Origin: Lentisphaeria bacterium
GTDB lineage: Bacteria > Verrucomicrobiota > Lentisphaeria > Victivallales > Victivallaceae
NCBI GenBank assembly: GCA_900768505.1
Contig: CAAGED010000059.1
Coordinates: 1-43,141 of the forward strand
Length of the DNA: 43,141 nucleotides
Direction: 5' to 3'
Of the stretch, positions 15,685-25,769 are shown in pieces. The notes beneath the pieces were generated by a model. That model did no database searches. It was not told the DNA's origin and worked only from the letters and a program-made list of their open reading frames with translations. How positions within the stretch are numbered: position 1 is the stretch's first letter; every line of letters begins with the position of its first letter. Made by a program: the position numbers and the translations under genes.

Positions 15685-17571
15685 TTACGCCAACACCCGC
15701 ACCATCAGATTGGAGATTTTACGGGAAAACTCTTTAACATCGCTGATCGGAGAGCCCTCCGCCAGCAGAGCCTGGTCGTAAATAACCGACGTGAAATCCG
15801 CCAAATCCGCCGCCGCCGGATCCTGCTCGTAAACCTTTTCCATTGCTGCAATCAGCGGGTGGTTCGGGTTGAGCTCCAAAATCCGTTCGCTGGGGGGCAG
15901 CTCCTGATTCATTGCCTTGAACATCCGCTCCATGTGGGGGCTCATTGCACCCTCTTCTGAAACCAGACAACTTACGCTGTCGGTCAGCCGGCCGCTGAAG
16001 CGTACCTTGCTTACCTTGCCGGTTAATGCGCCGGTGATAAATTCAAGCAGTTTGGCGTATTTTTCATCGGCATCGGCCACTTCCTTCGCCAATTTTTCCT
16101 TTTCGTCGCCCTCCAGCGCCAGTTCACCCTTGGCCGCCGGCTTGAAGTGGTGTTTGTCGTATTGGAGCATGGACTGCATGATCCACTCGTCAATGGGGTC
16201 GGTCATAAACAATACGTCATAACCCAGACGGCGGAAAATTTCCAATGCCGGGGAGTTTTCGGCGGCGGTGCGGGATTCGGCCAGAATGAAGTAAATATCT
16301 TTCTGGCTCTCCGGCATGGCCGCAATATAATCCTGAAGCGAAATCAACTCTCCGGGTTTGCCGTTCATGGTTTCGTAGAGTGCCAAATCCTTGATTTTGT
16401 CCTGATTGGCAAAATCGGTGTGAATGCCCTCTTTCAACGTTTTGCCGAACTCCTGGAAAAATGACTTGTATTTGTCAAATTGATTGTCCTTGAGTTTTTT
16501 TAATTCTCCCAATACCTTGGTGGTCAAGGATTTTTCAATACGTTTAAGTAGCGGATTTTCCTGAAGAATTTCTCTTGATACGTTCAGCGGCAGGTCGCTG
16601 GAATCCACCACGCCCTTGATGAAGCGCAGATAATCCGGAATCAATTCTTTGCATTCGTCAGTGATGAAAACCCGCTTAATGTAGAGCTGCAACCCCTTTT
16701 TCTGCAAATCCGGCATGAAGAGGGTGAAGGGGGCCTTTTCCGGTATATAAAGTAATGCCTTGAACTCGTTGGTTCCCTCAGCCGAAATCAAAATTGACTG
16801 CAGCGGCTTGCCCGGCTGATGTGCGACGTGAGCGAAGAAGCTTTCGTGTTCCTCTTCGGTTATTTCCGAAGCCTTCCGCAACCAAATGGCTTTTTGAGAA
16901 TTCAGCACCGTATCCTCCACGGTGGTCTTGTCTTTTTCGTGATATTTGGTTTGCGGCATGATGATGGGGTATTCGATGAAATCGGAGTAGCGTTTTACAA
17001 TTTCCGAAACTTTCCACTCATCCAGGTAGAGTTCGCACTCCGGCTTAATTTTGATGGTGATGGTGGTTCCGGATTCCGGCTTATCGCAGGAGTCTATTTC
17101 AAATGAATCTTCGCCGCTGCTGCTCCATTTTACCGCCGGAGCGTCGTCTCCCGCCTTTTTAGTAATTAATTCCACCTGATCGGCTACCATGAATACGGAA
17201 TAAAAACCCACGCCGAACTGGCCGATAAGTTCCGGCAGATTAGCATTGTTTTCTGACTTTAGTTTTTCCACAAATGCCTTAGTGCCGGATTTGGCGATGG
17301 TACCGATATTTTCGACAACCTCTTCGCGGGTCATACCGATACCGTTGTCACTGATGGTCATAATGCGGTTTTCTTTATCGATATTGAGGTGAATTGCCCA
17401 CTCTTTGGCCAATTCCGGGCGAGTGAGTGATTCAAAACGTGCCTTGTCGATGGCGTCGGCGGCATTGGCGATCAACTCCCGCAGAAAGATGTCCTTATTG
17501 GAGTAGAGCGAGTGGATCATCAGATTAAGCAAATGCTGCACTTCGGTTTTGAATTGTTGTTTTTCAGCCAT
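15685..17571 (-). CDS. htpG: Hsp90 family molecular chaperone HtpG
   Basis: HtpG is the bacterial Hsp90, a dimeric ATP-dependent cytosolic chaperone. At 628 residues it matches the E. coli length. ATP-site motifs are intact: FLRELIANAADAIDKAR (with the Glu and Asn of the GHKL fold, residues 29-45), DNGIGM, GTIAKSGTKAF (lid) and GQFGVGFYSVFMVAD. The middle domain has the catalytic-type Arg in LPLNVSREILQENPLL, and the C-terminal dimerisation domain ends in ISNLMVRVLA without an MEEVD tail. The start has GGAGG 7 nt upstream. It is the first gene of the leftward block and faces a divergent gene at 17838. No HrcA/CIRCE inverted repeat was seen upstream. Confidence 0.98.
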   Translation of the reverse strand: MAEKQQFKTEVQHLLNLMIHSLYSNKDIFLRELIANAADAIDKARFESLTRPELAKEWAIHLNIDKENRIMTISDNGIGMTREEVVENIGTIAKSGTKAFVEKLKSENNANLPELIGQFGVGFYSVFMVADQVELITKKAGDDAPAVKWSSSGEDSFEIDSCDKPESGTTITIKIKPECELYLDEWKVSEIVKRYSDFIEYPIIMPQTKYHEKDKTTVEDTVLNSQKAIWLRKASEITEEEHESFFAHVAHQPGKPLQSILISAEGTNEFKALLYIPEKAPFTLFMPDLQKKGLQLYIKRVFITDECKELIPDYLRFIKGVVDSSDLPLNVSREILQENPLLKRIEKSLTTKVLGELKKLKDNQFDKYKSFFQEFGKTLKEGIHTDFANQDKIKDLALYETMNGKPGELISLQDYIAAMPESQKDIYFILAESRTAAENSPALEIFRRLGYDVLFMTDPIDEWIMQSMLQYDKHHFKPAAKGELALEGDEKEKLAKEVADADEKYAKLLEFITGALTGKVSKVRFSGRLTDSVSCLVSEEGAMSPHMERMFKAMNQELPPSERILELNPNHPLIAAMEKVYEQDPAAADLADFTSVIYDQALLAEGSPISDVKEFSRKISNLMVRVLA

Positions 17572-17708
17572 AATGATACCTCCATAAATAACAAAAAAAT
17601 ATTATTTAAAAAATGTGTAGTTTTATTGTCGGCGCATTGCGCCCTGGTAATTCATCAAATATAAAGCAGAAAAACAAAAAATCAAATATTTTATGCACTT
17701 TATTGGGT

Positions 17709-17738
17709 TTGAAGAGTGGAATTTTCCCGAATTATGAT
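17709..17738 (+). promoter_or_regulatory. Promoter candidate for the DUF349 gene
   Basis: TTGAAG (17709-17714) and TATGAT (17733-17738) are separated by 18 bp, about 100 bp upstream of the start at 17838. Both hexamers match the consensus in 4-5 of 6 positions. This is the only reasonable sigma-70-like pair in the divergent spacer with htpG. Confidence 0.35.
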
Positions 17739-17837
17739 ATATTACTGCTGGGGTTACGGCTTTATATATCTAATTATAATTTTATCGGCTTTTTTTATGC
17801 GTCGCCGCAACTGTCGGGAGATTAGGAGAGACGGGGA

Positions 17838-20522
17838 ATGTTTGATATTTTTTTTCGCAAAAGCAAGTTGAAGAGCGCCGATCCGCTGCTGCGCTTGGCC
17901 GCTCTTAATCAAATTGAGACGCCGGAAAGCGATCTCCTGCTTAGATTGGCCACTGAAGACCCCGATTCACGGGTACGCGTCGGGGCGATTAAACGAATCT
18001 CCGACCCCCAGCTGTTGGAATTCATGCTGCAGCGCAATCCCCATGCCGACGCCCGAACTGCCGCCGCCGCCATACTGAACGATATCCGGGTGGAGGAGAC
18101 GATAAATTCCCAATTTCCTCAGAAGGCGCTGCTCAATCTTAATCAAATCGCCGGAGATGATAATATTGCCCGTATCGCCGTGGAGGCGATCAATCCGGAG
18201 GTGGCGTTCGCCGCCTTGAAACTGGTTCGTGCCCGGGATAAAATTTTGGAGTGTCTGACGCTTTTTCCTCATGAGTCGGTGGAGCGGCGTTTTCTGGATA
18301 AGTTGCGGTTGGATTTGATGGAGCTCAAGCAGTTGGCTAATCAGGCGCGGAGTATGGCGGTACGGGATTATGTGCTGGTTCGCCTTTCCGAAGAAGGGCA
18401 CTCCGGCGAAGCGGAAGTTACGAGCAGTTCCGACGGCCGTTCCACTGCCACAAGGGGGATTGCCCTGCCGGTGCGGCGGGCGCTGCGTAAATACGAGGCC
18501 GTCTGCGAGCGGCTGGAGCAGTTTGTGCAGGACGGCACTCTGCCGGACGATGATACTTTGAATATTTTGTTCAATCAGTGGAATAATCTGGAGACGATTC
18601 CGGCGGAATTTCATGAGATTTTGCTGCGCCGGTACAACAAGGCTCGTAACGACGTTGAAAATCTGCGTTCCGTGGTTGCCTCGCAAAATCTCCTGCGGGT
18701 GGAAAAGACCGGTGCATTGCGGGAGATTTATGCCCGGTTGCGGGAGCTGGCCAAGATGCGGAATTTGCTGGAACACCGGGATGAACTGCTTAAGATTGAA
18801 CATATTTGGGACGAGGGGGAGTCGCTTCTGGATGATTCCGATCCGTTTAAAAGGCAGTTTTATGAGTTGTGGCAGCAGTTGGTGGAGCGCATTAATCAGA
18901 ATGAAACGGCTTATCATGCCGCGGTGGAAGCGGCCAGCGGTTGCTGTGCAAAATTGGATCAGTTGTTGATTAATTTCAATCCCGAGAATGCGGTGCGCCT
19001 GAAAAACGAAATTGACTGTGAATTTGAAAAAATTTTAAATTCCCTGGGCCGTGACGCTGAGAGTTGGCAGCACAAATACAATGCCATTGCTGCTAATTTA
19101 GCCTCCAAAATCCGCAATATTTATCAGGAGCGGGATTTGGGACGCTGGGAGGCCTACACGCTTAAGTGCGAAATCTGCAAGGAGCTGGAGCGGATTGCAG
19201 AATTGGATGACAATAATTTTGCCTACGAAATAAATCGTACCAAGCAGTTGCATGAACGTTGGAAAACCCTGGGGGCGGTTCCACGGGAGCGAGCTGGTGA
19301 AATTAATTTGCGTTATCGCCAGGTAAACGATAAAATTCAGAAACTTTTTACCAATTATTTTCAAAGCCGGGAGGCGGAGCGTAATAATATTTTTGACGCC
19401 AAGGCGGAAATTTGTGCTGAAGTTGACCAAATAATTGAAATCGGTGATTTTGAGAGTGGTTCAGAGAAAATCCGCCAGTTGCAGTTTAAGTGGCGACAGT
19501 TGGGGATGGCACCGACGGAGACGGATAAGAAACTTTATATGCGTTTTAAGAGCAGTTGCGATAAGTTTTTCGCCGCCAAGGAGTTGAACGCTAAGAAACG
19601 GCGCCAGCAAAAGGTGGAGGCGTCGGCGGTCAAGAGTGATTTATGCCAAACCGCCGAGCAGTTGGCGGAGAATCCATCCGGCATAACCGGCGCTAAAATC
19701 CGGGATTTGTGGCGTGAGTGGAAGGAGGCGCCCAATGCGGGGCGGTTTGAGAGTGAATTATTTTTGCGCTTTCAGGCGGCGCTGGAACGTTGTCAGGCTT
19801 CCCGCAAGGAGTATTTTGAGGAGACGGTACAACGCAAGCAGTTGATGGTTCAGGAGGTATTGCATTTCAAGTCGCAGTTGGAGGCGCATCGTTATGATGC
19901 CAAGTCGGCGCAGACCATCAGCAGGATGATTTGTCGCAAATACGATGAAATGCCATGGACGCCGGTAAATTTCAGCGAGGTGGTGGATAAATCATTCCGC
20001 GAGAGTATGGGGTATGTGGAGCAGGTGATTGATCAGCTGCGCAGTGAGGATATGTTGGAACTGGTGCGCAAACGGCACGGGCAGGAGCGCAAATTAAGTC
20101 AGGCGCTGGAGACGGCCTACGAAAAAAATCCCTCCGCGTTGCTGGCGGCCTTGAGCAATTGTTCCGGTTGTGTGTGGAACGACGCCCAGATAAAAATTGC
20201 CACCACATTGCGTAAGATGGCAGAGACCGGGAATTTTGATGAGTTGAAGACGCTTAACGCCAATGCCGTGGTCGAAGTGCGGCGGCGTAATTTAATTGTG
20301 CTGGAATTTTCCAAACTGGTGAGCCGCAATCACGTTGCCGCAGCCGGGGTGGAGTCGGATGCCTTGAGTTTGTTGTTGAACGAGAGCAATGTGGAGGAAT
20401 TTTTCAGTGTGGCGAATACCCCGGAATCTTTGATTGACAGTTTTTTCAGCGGTAATATCCTGCCCTTGTCGGAGGTGGATGGTTGTTATGGACGAATTGA
20501 AGAGTTGCTTCAGGGCAATTAA
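17838..20522 (+). CDS. Large HEAT-like / DUF349 repeat protein
   Basis: The 894-residue protein has no signal peptide or membrane segment and should be cytosolic. Residues about 10-150 look like HEAT-type helical repeats (LLRLATEDPDSRVRVGAIKR, ADARTAAAAILNDI). From about 210 to 700 it is built of long charged helices with several DUF349 units, recognisable by W-K/R-x-L-G-x-x-P-x-x...L-x-x-R-F/Y: ERWKTLGAVPRERAGEINLRY, KWRQLGMAPTETDKKLYMRF and LWREWKEAPNAGRFESELFLRF. DUF349 proteins are poorly understood; coiled-coil scaffolds are likely. The start has an AGGAGA/GGGGA site directly upstream. No terminator is obvious after it; an ABC exporter follows 135 bp on. The role here is unknown. Confidence 0.85.
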   Translation: MFDIFFRKSKLKSADPLLRLAALNQIETPESDLLLRLATEDPDSRVRVGAIKRISDPQLLEFMLQRNPHADARTAAAAILNDIRVEETINSQFPQKALLNLNQIAGDDNIARIAVEAINPEVAFAALKLVRARDKILECLTLFPHESVERRFLDKLRLDLMELKQLANQARSMAVRDYVLVRLSEEGHSGEAEVTSSSDGRSTATRGIALPVRRALRKYEAVCERLEQFVQDGTLPDDDTLNILFNQWNNLETIPAEFHEILLRRYNKARNDVENLRSVVASQNLLRVEKTGALREIYARLRELAKMRNLLEHRDELLKIEHIWDEGESLLDDSDPFKRQFYELWQQLVERINQNETAYHAAVEAASGCCAKLDQLLINFNPENAVRLKNEIDCEFEKILNSLGRDAESWQHKYNAIAANLASKIRNIYQERDLGRWEAYTLKCEICKELERIAELDDNNFAYEINRTKQLHERWKTLGAVPRERAGEINLRYRQVNDKIQKLFTNYFQSREAERNNIFDAKAEICAEVDQIIEIGDFESGSEKIRQLQFKWRQLGMAPTETDKKLYMRFKSSCDKFFAAKELNAKKRRQQKVEASAVKSDLCQTAEQLAENPSGITGAKIRDLWREWKEAPNAGRFESELFLRFQAALERCQASRKEYFEETVQRKQLMVQEVLHFKSQLEAHRYDAKSAQTISRMICRKYDEMPWTPVNFSEVVDKSFRESMGYVEQVIDQLRSEDMLELVRKRHGQERKLSQALETAYEKNPSALLAALSNCSGCVWNDAQIKIATTLRKMAETGNFDELKTLNANAVVEVRRRNLIVLEFSKLVSRNHVAAAGVESDALSLLLNESNVEEFFSVANTPESLIDSFFSGNILPLSEVDGCYGRIEELLQGN

Positions 20523-20657
20523 AAAAATATTTGTTTTTCAACATTTATCCGCAATAAAATCCCCTTTCCGAGCGTTTACATTTTAATGTATATTTTTTTT
20601 AATCCGGTATTGTTTCATTGGATAATTTATCAGATTTATTGAGTTAAGGAGTTGGTT

Positions 20658-22511
20658 ATGCGAGGTCAGGGTGGCGGCGGCAAGGCGTTTCGGCAGGCGG
20701 CGATGGAGGAGTTGAAGATTGATTACACCAAGCGTCTGAAGGAGTTTATTTTCTACTACAAGGGGCACATGCGCTACTTTTTAATTGATATGGCGGCGGT
20801 GTTGGCCTCTACTGGAGTGACGATGATAATTCCGCTGCTTACCTACCGGATTTTTGAGGTATATCTGGCCAATCGGCAAATTGATATGATTATCTGGTCT
20901 TCGGCGGTGCTTCTGCTGCTGGCACTGTCGCTGGCGGTGATGGAGTTTGTATCCATTAATTATGGGCATATTTTGGGAATTCGCATTGAATCGGATATGC
21001 GGAATGATTTGTTCCGGCATTTGCAGAAGTTGTCGTTCAATTATTTTGACCGGAATAAGACCGGGCATATTATGTCTCGTTTGACTAATGATTTGTCGCA
21101 AATTTCCGAATTGGCGCATCACGGGCCGGAGGGAATGATAAAATCCATTTTAACCATTATCGGCGCTTTTTTCATCATGCTATATCTGAATTGGAAATTG
21201 ACCCTTTTTACCATGTTGCCGCTGCCGCTGATTATTGTCTGGGGGGTGATTTTCCGCACCCGGATGCGCAGTGGATTCCGGGATATTCGCAAGAAGCTGG
21301 CTGACATCAACGCTCAGGTGGAGAACTCGGTGCAGGGAATTCGGGAGGTGAAATCCTTTACCAACGAGGCCGGGGAAATTGCCCGTTTCGGACAGGTCAA
21401 CCTGATTTTTCAGAAGACCCGGGAGCAGGTAATGCGGCTGATGGCTTACTTTCACTCCGGAATTATGTTTATGATTCAAACTTATTCCCTGATTTATGTG
21501 GCGGCTGGGGCAATACTTATGTATTATGATGAAAACACTACCTTGCTGCAGGTGATGACTTTTATGATGTATGCAAGATATTTCACCATGCCGATTTTTC
21601 AACTGCTGGGGTTTATGGAGCAGATGCAGTTGGGATTTGCCGCTTTTGAACGCTTTTGTGAAGTGGTGGAGGAGGAGCCGGATATACAAGACGCACCTGA
21701 TGCCATAAGTGAAGTAAAATTCAAGGGTGAAATCACCTTTGAGCAGGTGTTTTTTAAGTATCCCAAGGTGGAAGCACCGCCGGAATCCGGCGATGTAAAA
21801 TCAATTCCCACTCCGCCGCCGGAGAGCGATAAGTGGATACTTGAAAATGTCAATATCCATATTAAAGCCGGCGAAAACGTGGCGTTGGTAGGTGAATCCG
21901 GTGCCGGAAAAACCACTCTGGCGGCATTAATTCCCCGCTTTTACGATGTCAGTGGGGGAAAAATTAAAATTGACGGTATCCCCATTAAGGAGATTGCGCA
22001 GCAGAGTTTGCGTTCCCAAATTGGCATTGTGCGGCAGACGCCATTTCTTTTTGACACTACGATTCGGGAAAATATCCGTTTCGGACGGCTGGATGCTACA
22101 GAGGAGGAGATTGTTATGGCGGCCAAGGAGGCCAACATTTATGATTTTATCATGTCGTTGCCGGATGGATTGGATTCCATGGTGGGTGAACACGGCGTAT
22201 TGCTCTCAGGGGGGCAGCGCCAGCGGATTTCCATTGCCCGGGTATTTCTCAAGAACCCGGCAATTTTGATTTTTGACGAGGCTACCAGCGCATTGGATAA
22301 CGAATCCGAAGCACTGGTGCAGCAATCCATGGAGCAGCTTTGTCATGGCCGCACCACCATTGTCATTGCTCATCGCCTGTCGACGGTGCGGCATTCCGAC
22401 CACATATATTGTTTACGGGACGGCCGGGTGATTGAGCATGGCAGTCACGCCGAATTGCTGGCAATTGAGGATGGGTACTACAAGAAACTTTATACCATGC
22501 ACACCTTTTAA
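20658..22511 (+). CDS. MsbA-like ABC exporter (fused permease-ATPase)
   Basis: This 617-residue half-transporter has six membrane helices (about residues 45-305) and a C-terminal ATPase domain. Nucleotide motifs are Walker A GESGAGKTT, Q-loop VRQTPFLFDTTIRENI, signature LLSGGQRQR, Walker B AILIFDEATSALD and switch His in IAHRLST. The layout matches MsbA/lipid and drug flippases, and an LPS-producing cell needs MsbA, but substrate cannot be read from sequence. Near the start of the ATPase domain, after FFKYPKVE, there is a Pro-rich insert (APPESGDVKSIPTPPPES) where the family normally has a short turn. AAGGAG lies 6 nt before the chosen ATG; a TTG six bases upstream is less likely. It ends in a shared terminator with the convergent RND gene. 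Confidence 0.9.
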   Translation: MRGQGGGGKAFRQAAMEELKIDYTKRLKEFIFYYKGHMRYFLIDMAAVLASTGVTMIIPLLTYRIFEVYLANRQIDMIIWSSAVLLLLALSLAVMEFVSINYGHILGIRIESDMRNDLFRHLQKLSFNYFDRNKTGHIMSRLTNDLSQISELAHHGPEGMIKSILTIIGAFFIMLYLNWKLTLFTMLPLPLIIVWGVIFRTRMRSGFRDIRKKLADINAQVENSVQGIREVKSFTNEAGEIARFGQVNLIFQKTREQVMRLMAYFHSGIMFMIQTYSLIYVAAGAILMYYDENTTLLQVMTFMMYARYFTMPIFQLLGFMEQMQLGFAAFERFCEVVEEEPDIQDAPDAISEVKFKGEITFEQVFFKYPKVEAPPESGDVKSIPTPPPESDKWILENVNIHIKAGENVALVGESGAGKTTLAALIPRFYDVSGGKIKIDGIPIKEIAQQSLRSQIGIVRQTPFLFDTTIRENIRFGRLDATEEEIVMAAKEANIYDFIMSLPDGLDSMVGEHGVLLSGGQRQRISIARVFLKNPAILIFDEATSALDNESEALVQQSMEQLCHGRTTIVIAHRLSTVRHSDHIYCLRDGRVIEHGSHAELLAIEDGYYKKLYTMHTF

Positions 22512-22531
22512 TTTGAATATTGCATGATAAT

Positions 22532-22574
22532 AAAAAATGCGGGGCGGAATTTTTTCCCGACCCGCATTATTTTT
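22532..22574. terminator. Bidirectional terminator between the ABC exporter and RND pump genes
   Basis: AATGCGGG(g)CGG (22536-22547) pairs with CCG(a)CCCGCATT (22557-22568), giving 11 pairs with one mismatch, around a T-rich loop. It is flanked by A6 on the left and a T-rich stretch on the right. It lies between two convergent genes and should stop both transcripts. Confidence 0.85.
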
Positions 22575-22588
22575 ATCGTGAGGATAGA

Positions 22589-25500
22589 TCATTGCTCACT
22601 GGTTTTATGTGGTTTTTTCACCCATTCACGAGCGCTCTGGCAAACCCGGTAGAGTCCCGGGATGAAGATAATTCCTACCACCGTCGCCAGCAACATGCCG
22701 TAAAAGGTGGTGATACCGATGGCGCGCCGGCTTCCGGCACCCGCCCCGGTGGCGATCACCATCGGGAACACGCCAATTACAAATGACCACGCCGTCATCA
22801 ATACCGCCCGGTAGCGGTGACGGATACCGTTTTGGGCAGCATCCATAATCGAGGCGCCCGCTTCCCGCTCCTGCTTGGAGAATTCCACCATCAGAATTGC
22901 ATTTTTGGCGGAGAGTCCGATCAGCATGATCAACCCCAACTGAGCATAAATCGAGAGGCTCATGCCGTACATGTATAACCCCATGAAGCCGCCAAGCGTG
23001 GCAACTGAGGTGGAAATCATTACCGGCAGCGGAATTGTCCAGCTTTCGTACTGGCCAACCAGGAAGAGGTAGCCGAATACCAGTGCCAGCAACATCAGGG
23101 AAATAATTTTACCTTCGTTATTCCGTTCCTGATAACTCATATCCGTCCAGGCGAGCTGGTAGTTGTTTCCCAGCTTGGTGTCGACTAAATCTTCGATTTT
23201 GCGCATCATATCGCCGGAACTGGCCCCCGGAGTGAGCAGCACGGTAACACTGGCGGACAAATACTGGTTGAAACGTTCAAGCTGACGCGGTCCGACGGTG
23301 CGTTCCACATTTGCGATGGTGTTCAGCGGCACCATTTTGCCGGAGTCTGCCTGAATCATAATGTTGCCGAGATCCGAAATATTGGAGCGTTCCGCCGCAT
23401 TGGCCTGAACCTTAACCTTGTAATTGTAGCCGCCGATGTTGAAATCGTTGACGTAGAGCGAGGCCAGCTTACTCTGCAAGGTGGTGAAAACCCGGCTGAC
23501 CGGGATTCCGATCGAAACCGCCTTGGCGCGATCCAGATTAAGAAAATACTGGGGCGTATTTACGTTGAACGAACTGAATGCCGCCATTACCTGCGGATAA
23601 GCCTGTTTATCGGTATTTAGCGCCATCAGCAGTTGTCCCAGACCGGCCATGAATTCATTAGGCGTTTGCCCGCCGGTAGCCTGCAATGCGAAGGTAATGC
23701 CGCCGCTGATACCCAGACCCATGATGGCCGGAGGAGCGAAAACGTTTACCTTGGCTGAGGGAATTTGATTGGCTATGGCCGTGATTTGTTGTTGAATTGA
23801 ATCGACTGATAACTCCGGGGTTTTACGGTTCTTCCAGGCATCCAGCGTGACGAAGCAGAAGGCGTTGCTCTCGGCTTCGCCGCCGATCAGACTGAAGCCG
23901 TTGATCATAATCACATCCTGAACGCCCTTGATTGAGCGAATTGAATCGGCAAATTTATCCGTGGTTTCGCCAGTACGTTTCAGGGTTGCTCCCGGCGGCA
24001 GTTCCAAACTGCAGAACAATACCCCCTTGTCTTCGCCCGGCAGCAATTCACCCGGTGTCTTGATGAATCCGAGGCAAACCAGTGCCACAACACCGGCGAT
24101 GACCAATAAGGTCAATATTGCCCGGCGGGCGACAAATCCGGCAATGCTTACATAACCGTTACGGGTGAAGTTCAAGGCCGAGTTGAACCAGCCGAAGAAG
24201 CCGTGAGTGGGCGGAGTGTAGGGCCGCAGTAAAATGGCGCACAAGGCCGGACTTAAAGTCAATGCGTTGACCGTGGAGAGCAGCAGCGCAATACACATGG
24301 TTACTGAGAACTGCATGTAAATTGTCCCCACCATACCGCCGTAGAAACTGATTGGCGCATAAATTGCCAATGTCACCAGTGTGGTGGCGATAATTGCGCC
24401 GGTGATTTGCTTCATACTTTTGTATGAGGCCTCCATCGGGGAGAGTTTTTCCTCCTCAATCAGCCGCATGGTATTTTCCACTACGATAATTGCGTCATCC
24501 ACCAGCGACCCGATTACCAGAATCAGGCCGAACATGGTCAGTACGTTCAAGGAGAAACCGAACATGTAGAGGAAGAAGAATGTTCCGATCAGCGAAACTG
24601 GAATGGCGATGGTCGGCACCAGCGTGGCGCGCCAATCCTGCAGGAAGAGGTAGGTTATTGCAACTACCAGAATCAGGGTTAGAATCAATGTCCAGGTGAT
24701 TTCCTCCAGAGTCACCCGAATGTATTCCGTGGGGTCGTAACCCATGTGGTATTCCACACCAGCCGGAAATTTCTTGGAAAGATCTTTCAAAACGGCGTTT
24801 GCGCTGTCAATAACCTTGGTGGCGTTGGAGTCGTTTTTGCGATAGAGAGCCAATGCCAGAGAGTTTTTTCCGTTGTATTTGCTGCTTTCGCTGTAGCTTT
24901 CTGCGCCAAGCTCGATGGTGGCGATGTCATTTAATTTGGTCAGGCGATCGCCGTCGCCGGTTTTGATGATAATATCGCCAAATTCCTCCGGCGAACTGAG
25001 TCGTCCGACGGTATTGACTTTCAGTTGGATATAATCGTTACTGCTCTCCGCACCCACCGTACCGGCCGCCGCCTGAATATTCTGGGTTTTGATGGCGTTA
25101 ACCACCATATCCGGAGTGATTTTCAGCGCCGACATCCGTAACGGATCCAGCCAGATACGCATACTGTAATTTTTTTCACCGAAAATCATCACGTCGCTGA
25201 CGCCGTCCACTCGGGCGAGGGCATTTTTTACATTTTGCTTGATGTAATTGCTCAACTCCAGTTCAGTAAGGGTGGAGCCGTCGGTGGTGAATACGAACAC
25301 TCCCAGAATATCGCTGGAGCGCTTCATAACCTGCACGCCCAAATCCCGTACCTCCACCGGCAGCGACGGGGTTGCCTGATTGACTGCATTCTGCACATTG
25401 ACCATGGCGATGTTGCTGTCGATTCCCTGCTTGAAGGTGATGGTCAGCGAGTAAGAGCCTGCGTTGCTGGAATCGGAGGAGTAATAAATCAAATCTTCCA

Positions 25501-25717
25501 CGCCGTTGATTTTGTCCTCGATAACCGTAGCAACGGTTTCAGCGATAACTTGCGCACTGGCGCCGGGGTAGTTGGCCATTACCATAACTGTAGGCGGTGA
25601 AACTTCCGGATATTCGGCGATTGGCATTTTGACCACGCACATGATTCCGGCGAGCATCATCAGCAAGGAAATAACCATTGCCAATTTGGGCCGTTTAATA
25701 AAAATTCCTGAAATCAT
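22589..25717 (-). CDS. RND (HAE1/AcrB family) multidrug efflux pump
   Basis: The 1042-residue protein matches AcrB/MexB in size and organisation: twelve membrane helices and two large periplasmic loops. It begins MISGIFIKRPKLAMVISLLMMLAG. The proton-relay residues are visible: two aspartates in TM4 (GSLVDDAIIVVENTM) and the lysine in TM10 (GLSAKNAILMVEFSK). Other family signatures are AEYPEVSPP, TVMVMANYPGASA and the TM11-12 motif ISIxGFFxxG-like ITTFYGMLLATVVGI. It exports toxic compounds using the proton gradient, working with a membrane-fusion protein and an outer-membrane channel. The fusion protein is encoded 52 bp upstream and a MarR regulator before that; no TolC-type channel gene is linked. 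Confidence 0.96.
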   Translation of the reverse strand: MISGIFIKRPKLAMVISLLMMLAGIMCVVKMPIAEYPEVSPPTVMVMANYPGASAQVIAETVATVIEDKINGVEDLIYYSSDSSNAGSYSLTITFKQGIDSNIAMVNVQNAVNQATPSLPVEVRDLGVQVMKRSSDILGVFVFTTDGSTLTELELSNYIKQNVKNALARVDGVSDVMIFGEKNYSMRIWLDPLRMSALKITPDMVVNAIKTQNIQAAAGTVGAESSNDYIQLKVNTVGRLSSPEEFGDIIIKTGDGDRLTKLNDIATIELGAESYSESSKYNGKNSLALALYRKNDSNATKVIDSANAVLKDLSKKFPAGVEYHMGYDPTEYIRVTLEEITWTLILTLILVVAITYLFLQDWRATLVPTIAIPVSLIGTFFFLYMFGFSLNVLTMFGLILVIGSLVDDAIIVVENTMRLIEEEKLSPMEASYKSMKQITGAIIATTLVTLAIYAPISFYGGMVGTIYMQFSVTMCIALLLSTVNALTLSPALCAILLRPYTPPTHGFFGWFNSALNFTRNGYVSIAGFVARRAILTLLVIAGVVALVCLGFIKTPGELLPGEDKGVLFCSLELPPGATLKRTGETTDKFADSIRSIKGVQDVIMINGFSLIGGEAESNAFCFVTLDAWKNRKTPELSVDSIQQQITAIANQIPSAKVNVFAPPAIMGLGISGGITFALQATGGQTPNEFMAGLGQLLMALNTDKQAYPQVMAAFSSFNVNTPQYFLNLDRAKAVSIGIPVSRVFTTLQSKLASLYVNDFNIGGYNYKVKVQANAAERSNISDLGNIMIQADSGKMVPLNTIANVERTVGPRQLERFNQYLSASVTVLLTPGASSGDMMRKIEDLVDTKLGNNYQLAWTDMSYQERNNEGKIISLMLLALVFGYLFLVGQYESWTIPLPVMISTSVATLGGFMGLYMYGMSLSIYAQLGLIMLIGLSAKNAILMVEFSKQEREAGASIMDAAQNGIRHRYRAVLMTAWSFVIGVFPMVIATGAGAGSRRAIGITTFYGMLLATVVGIIFIPGLYRVCQSAREWVKKPHKTSEQ

Positions 25718-25769
25718 TTTGTCGTTTTACCTTGATAAAAAATTATTTTCCAAACCGTAACGCCGGTTT

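Noticed and set aside
17967..18917. Minus-strand open frame of 316 codons inside the DUF349 gene
   Set aside because: Antisense shadow; no family motif and no ribosome site, while the plus-strand frame shows consistent repeats.
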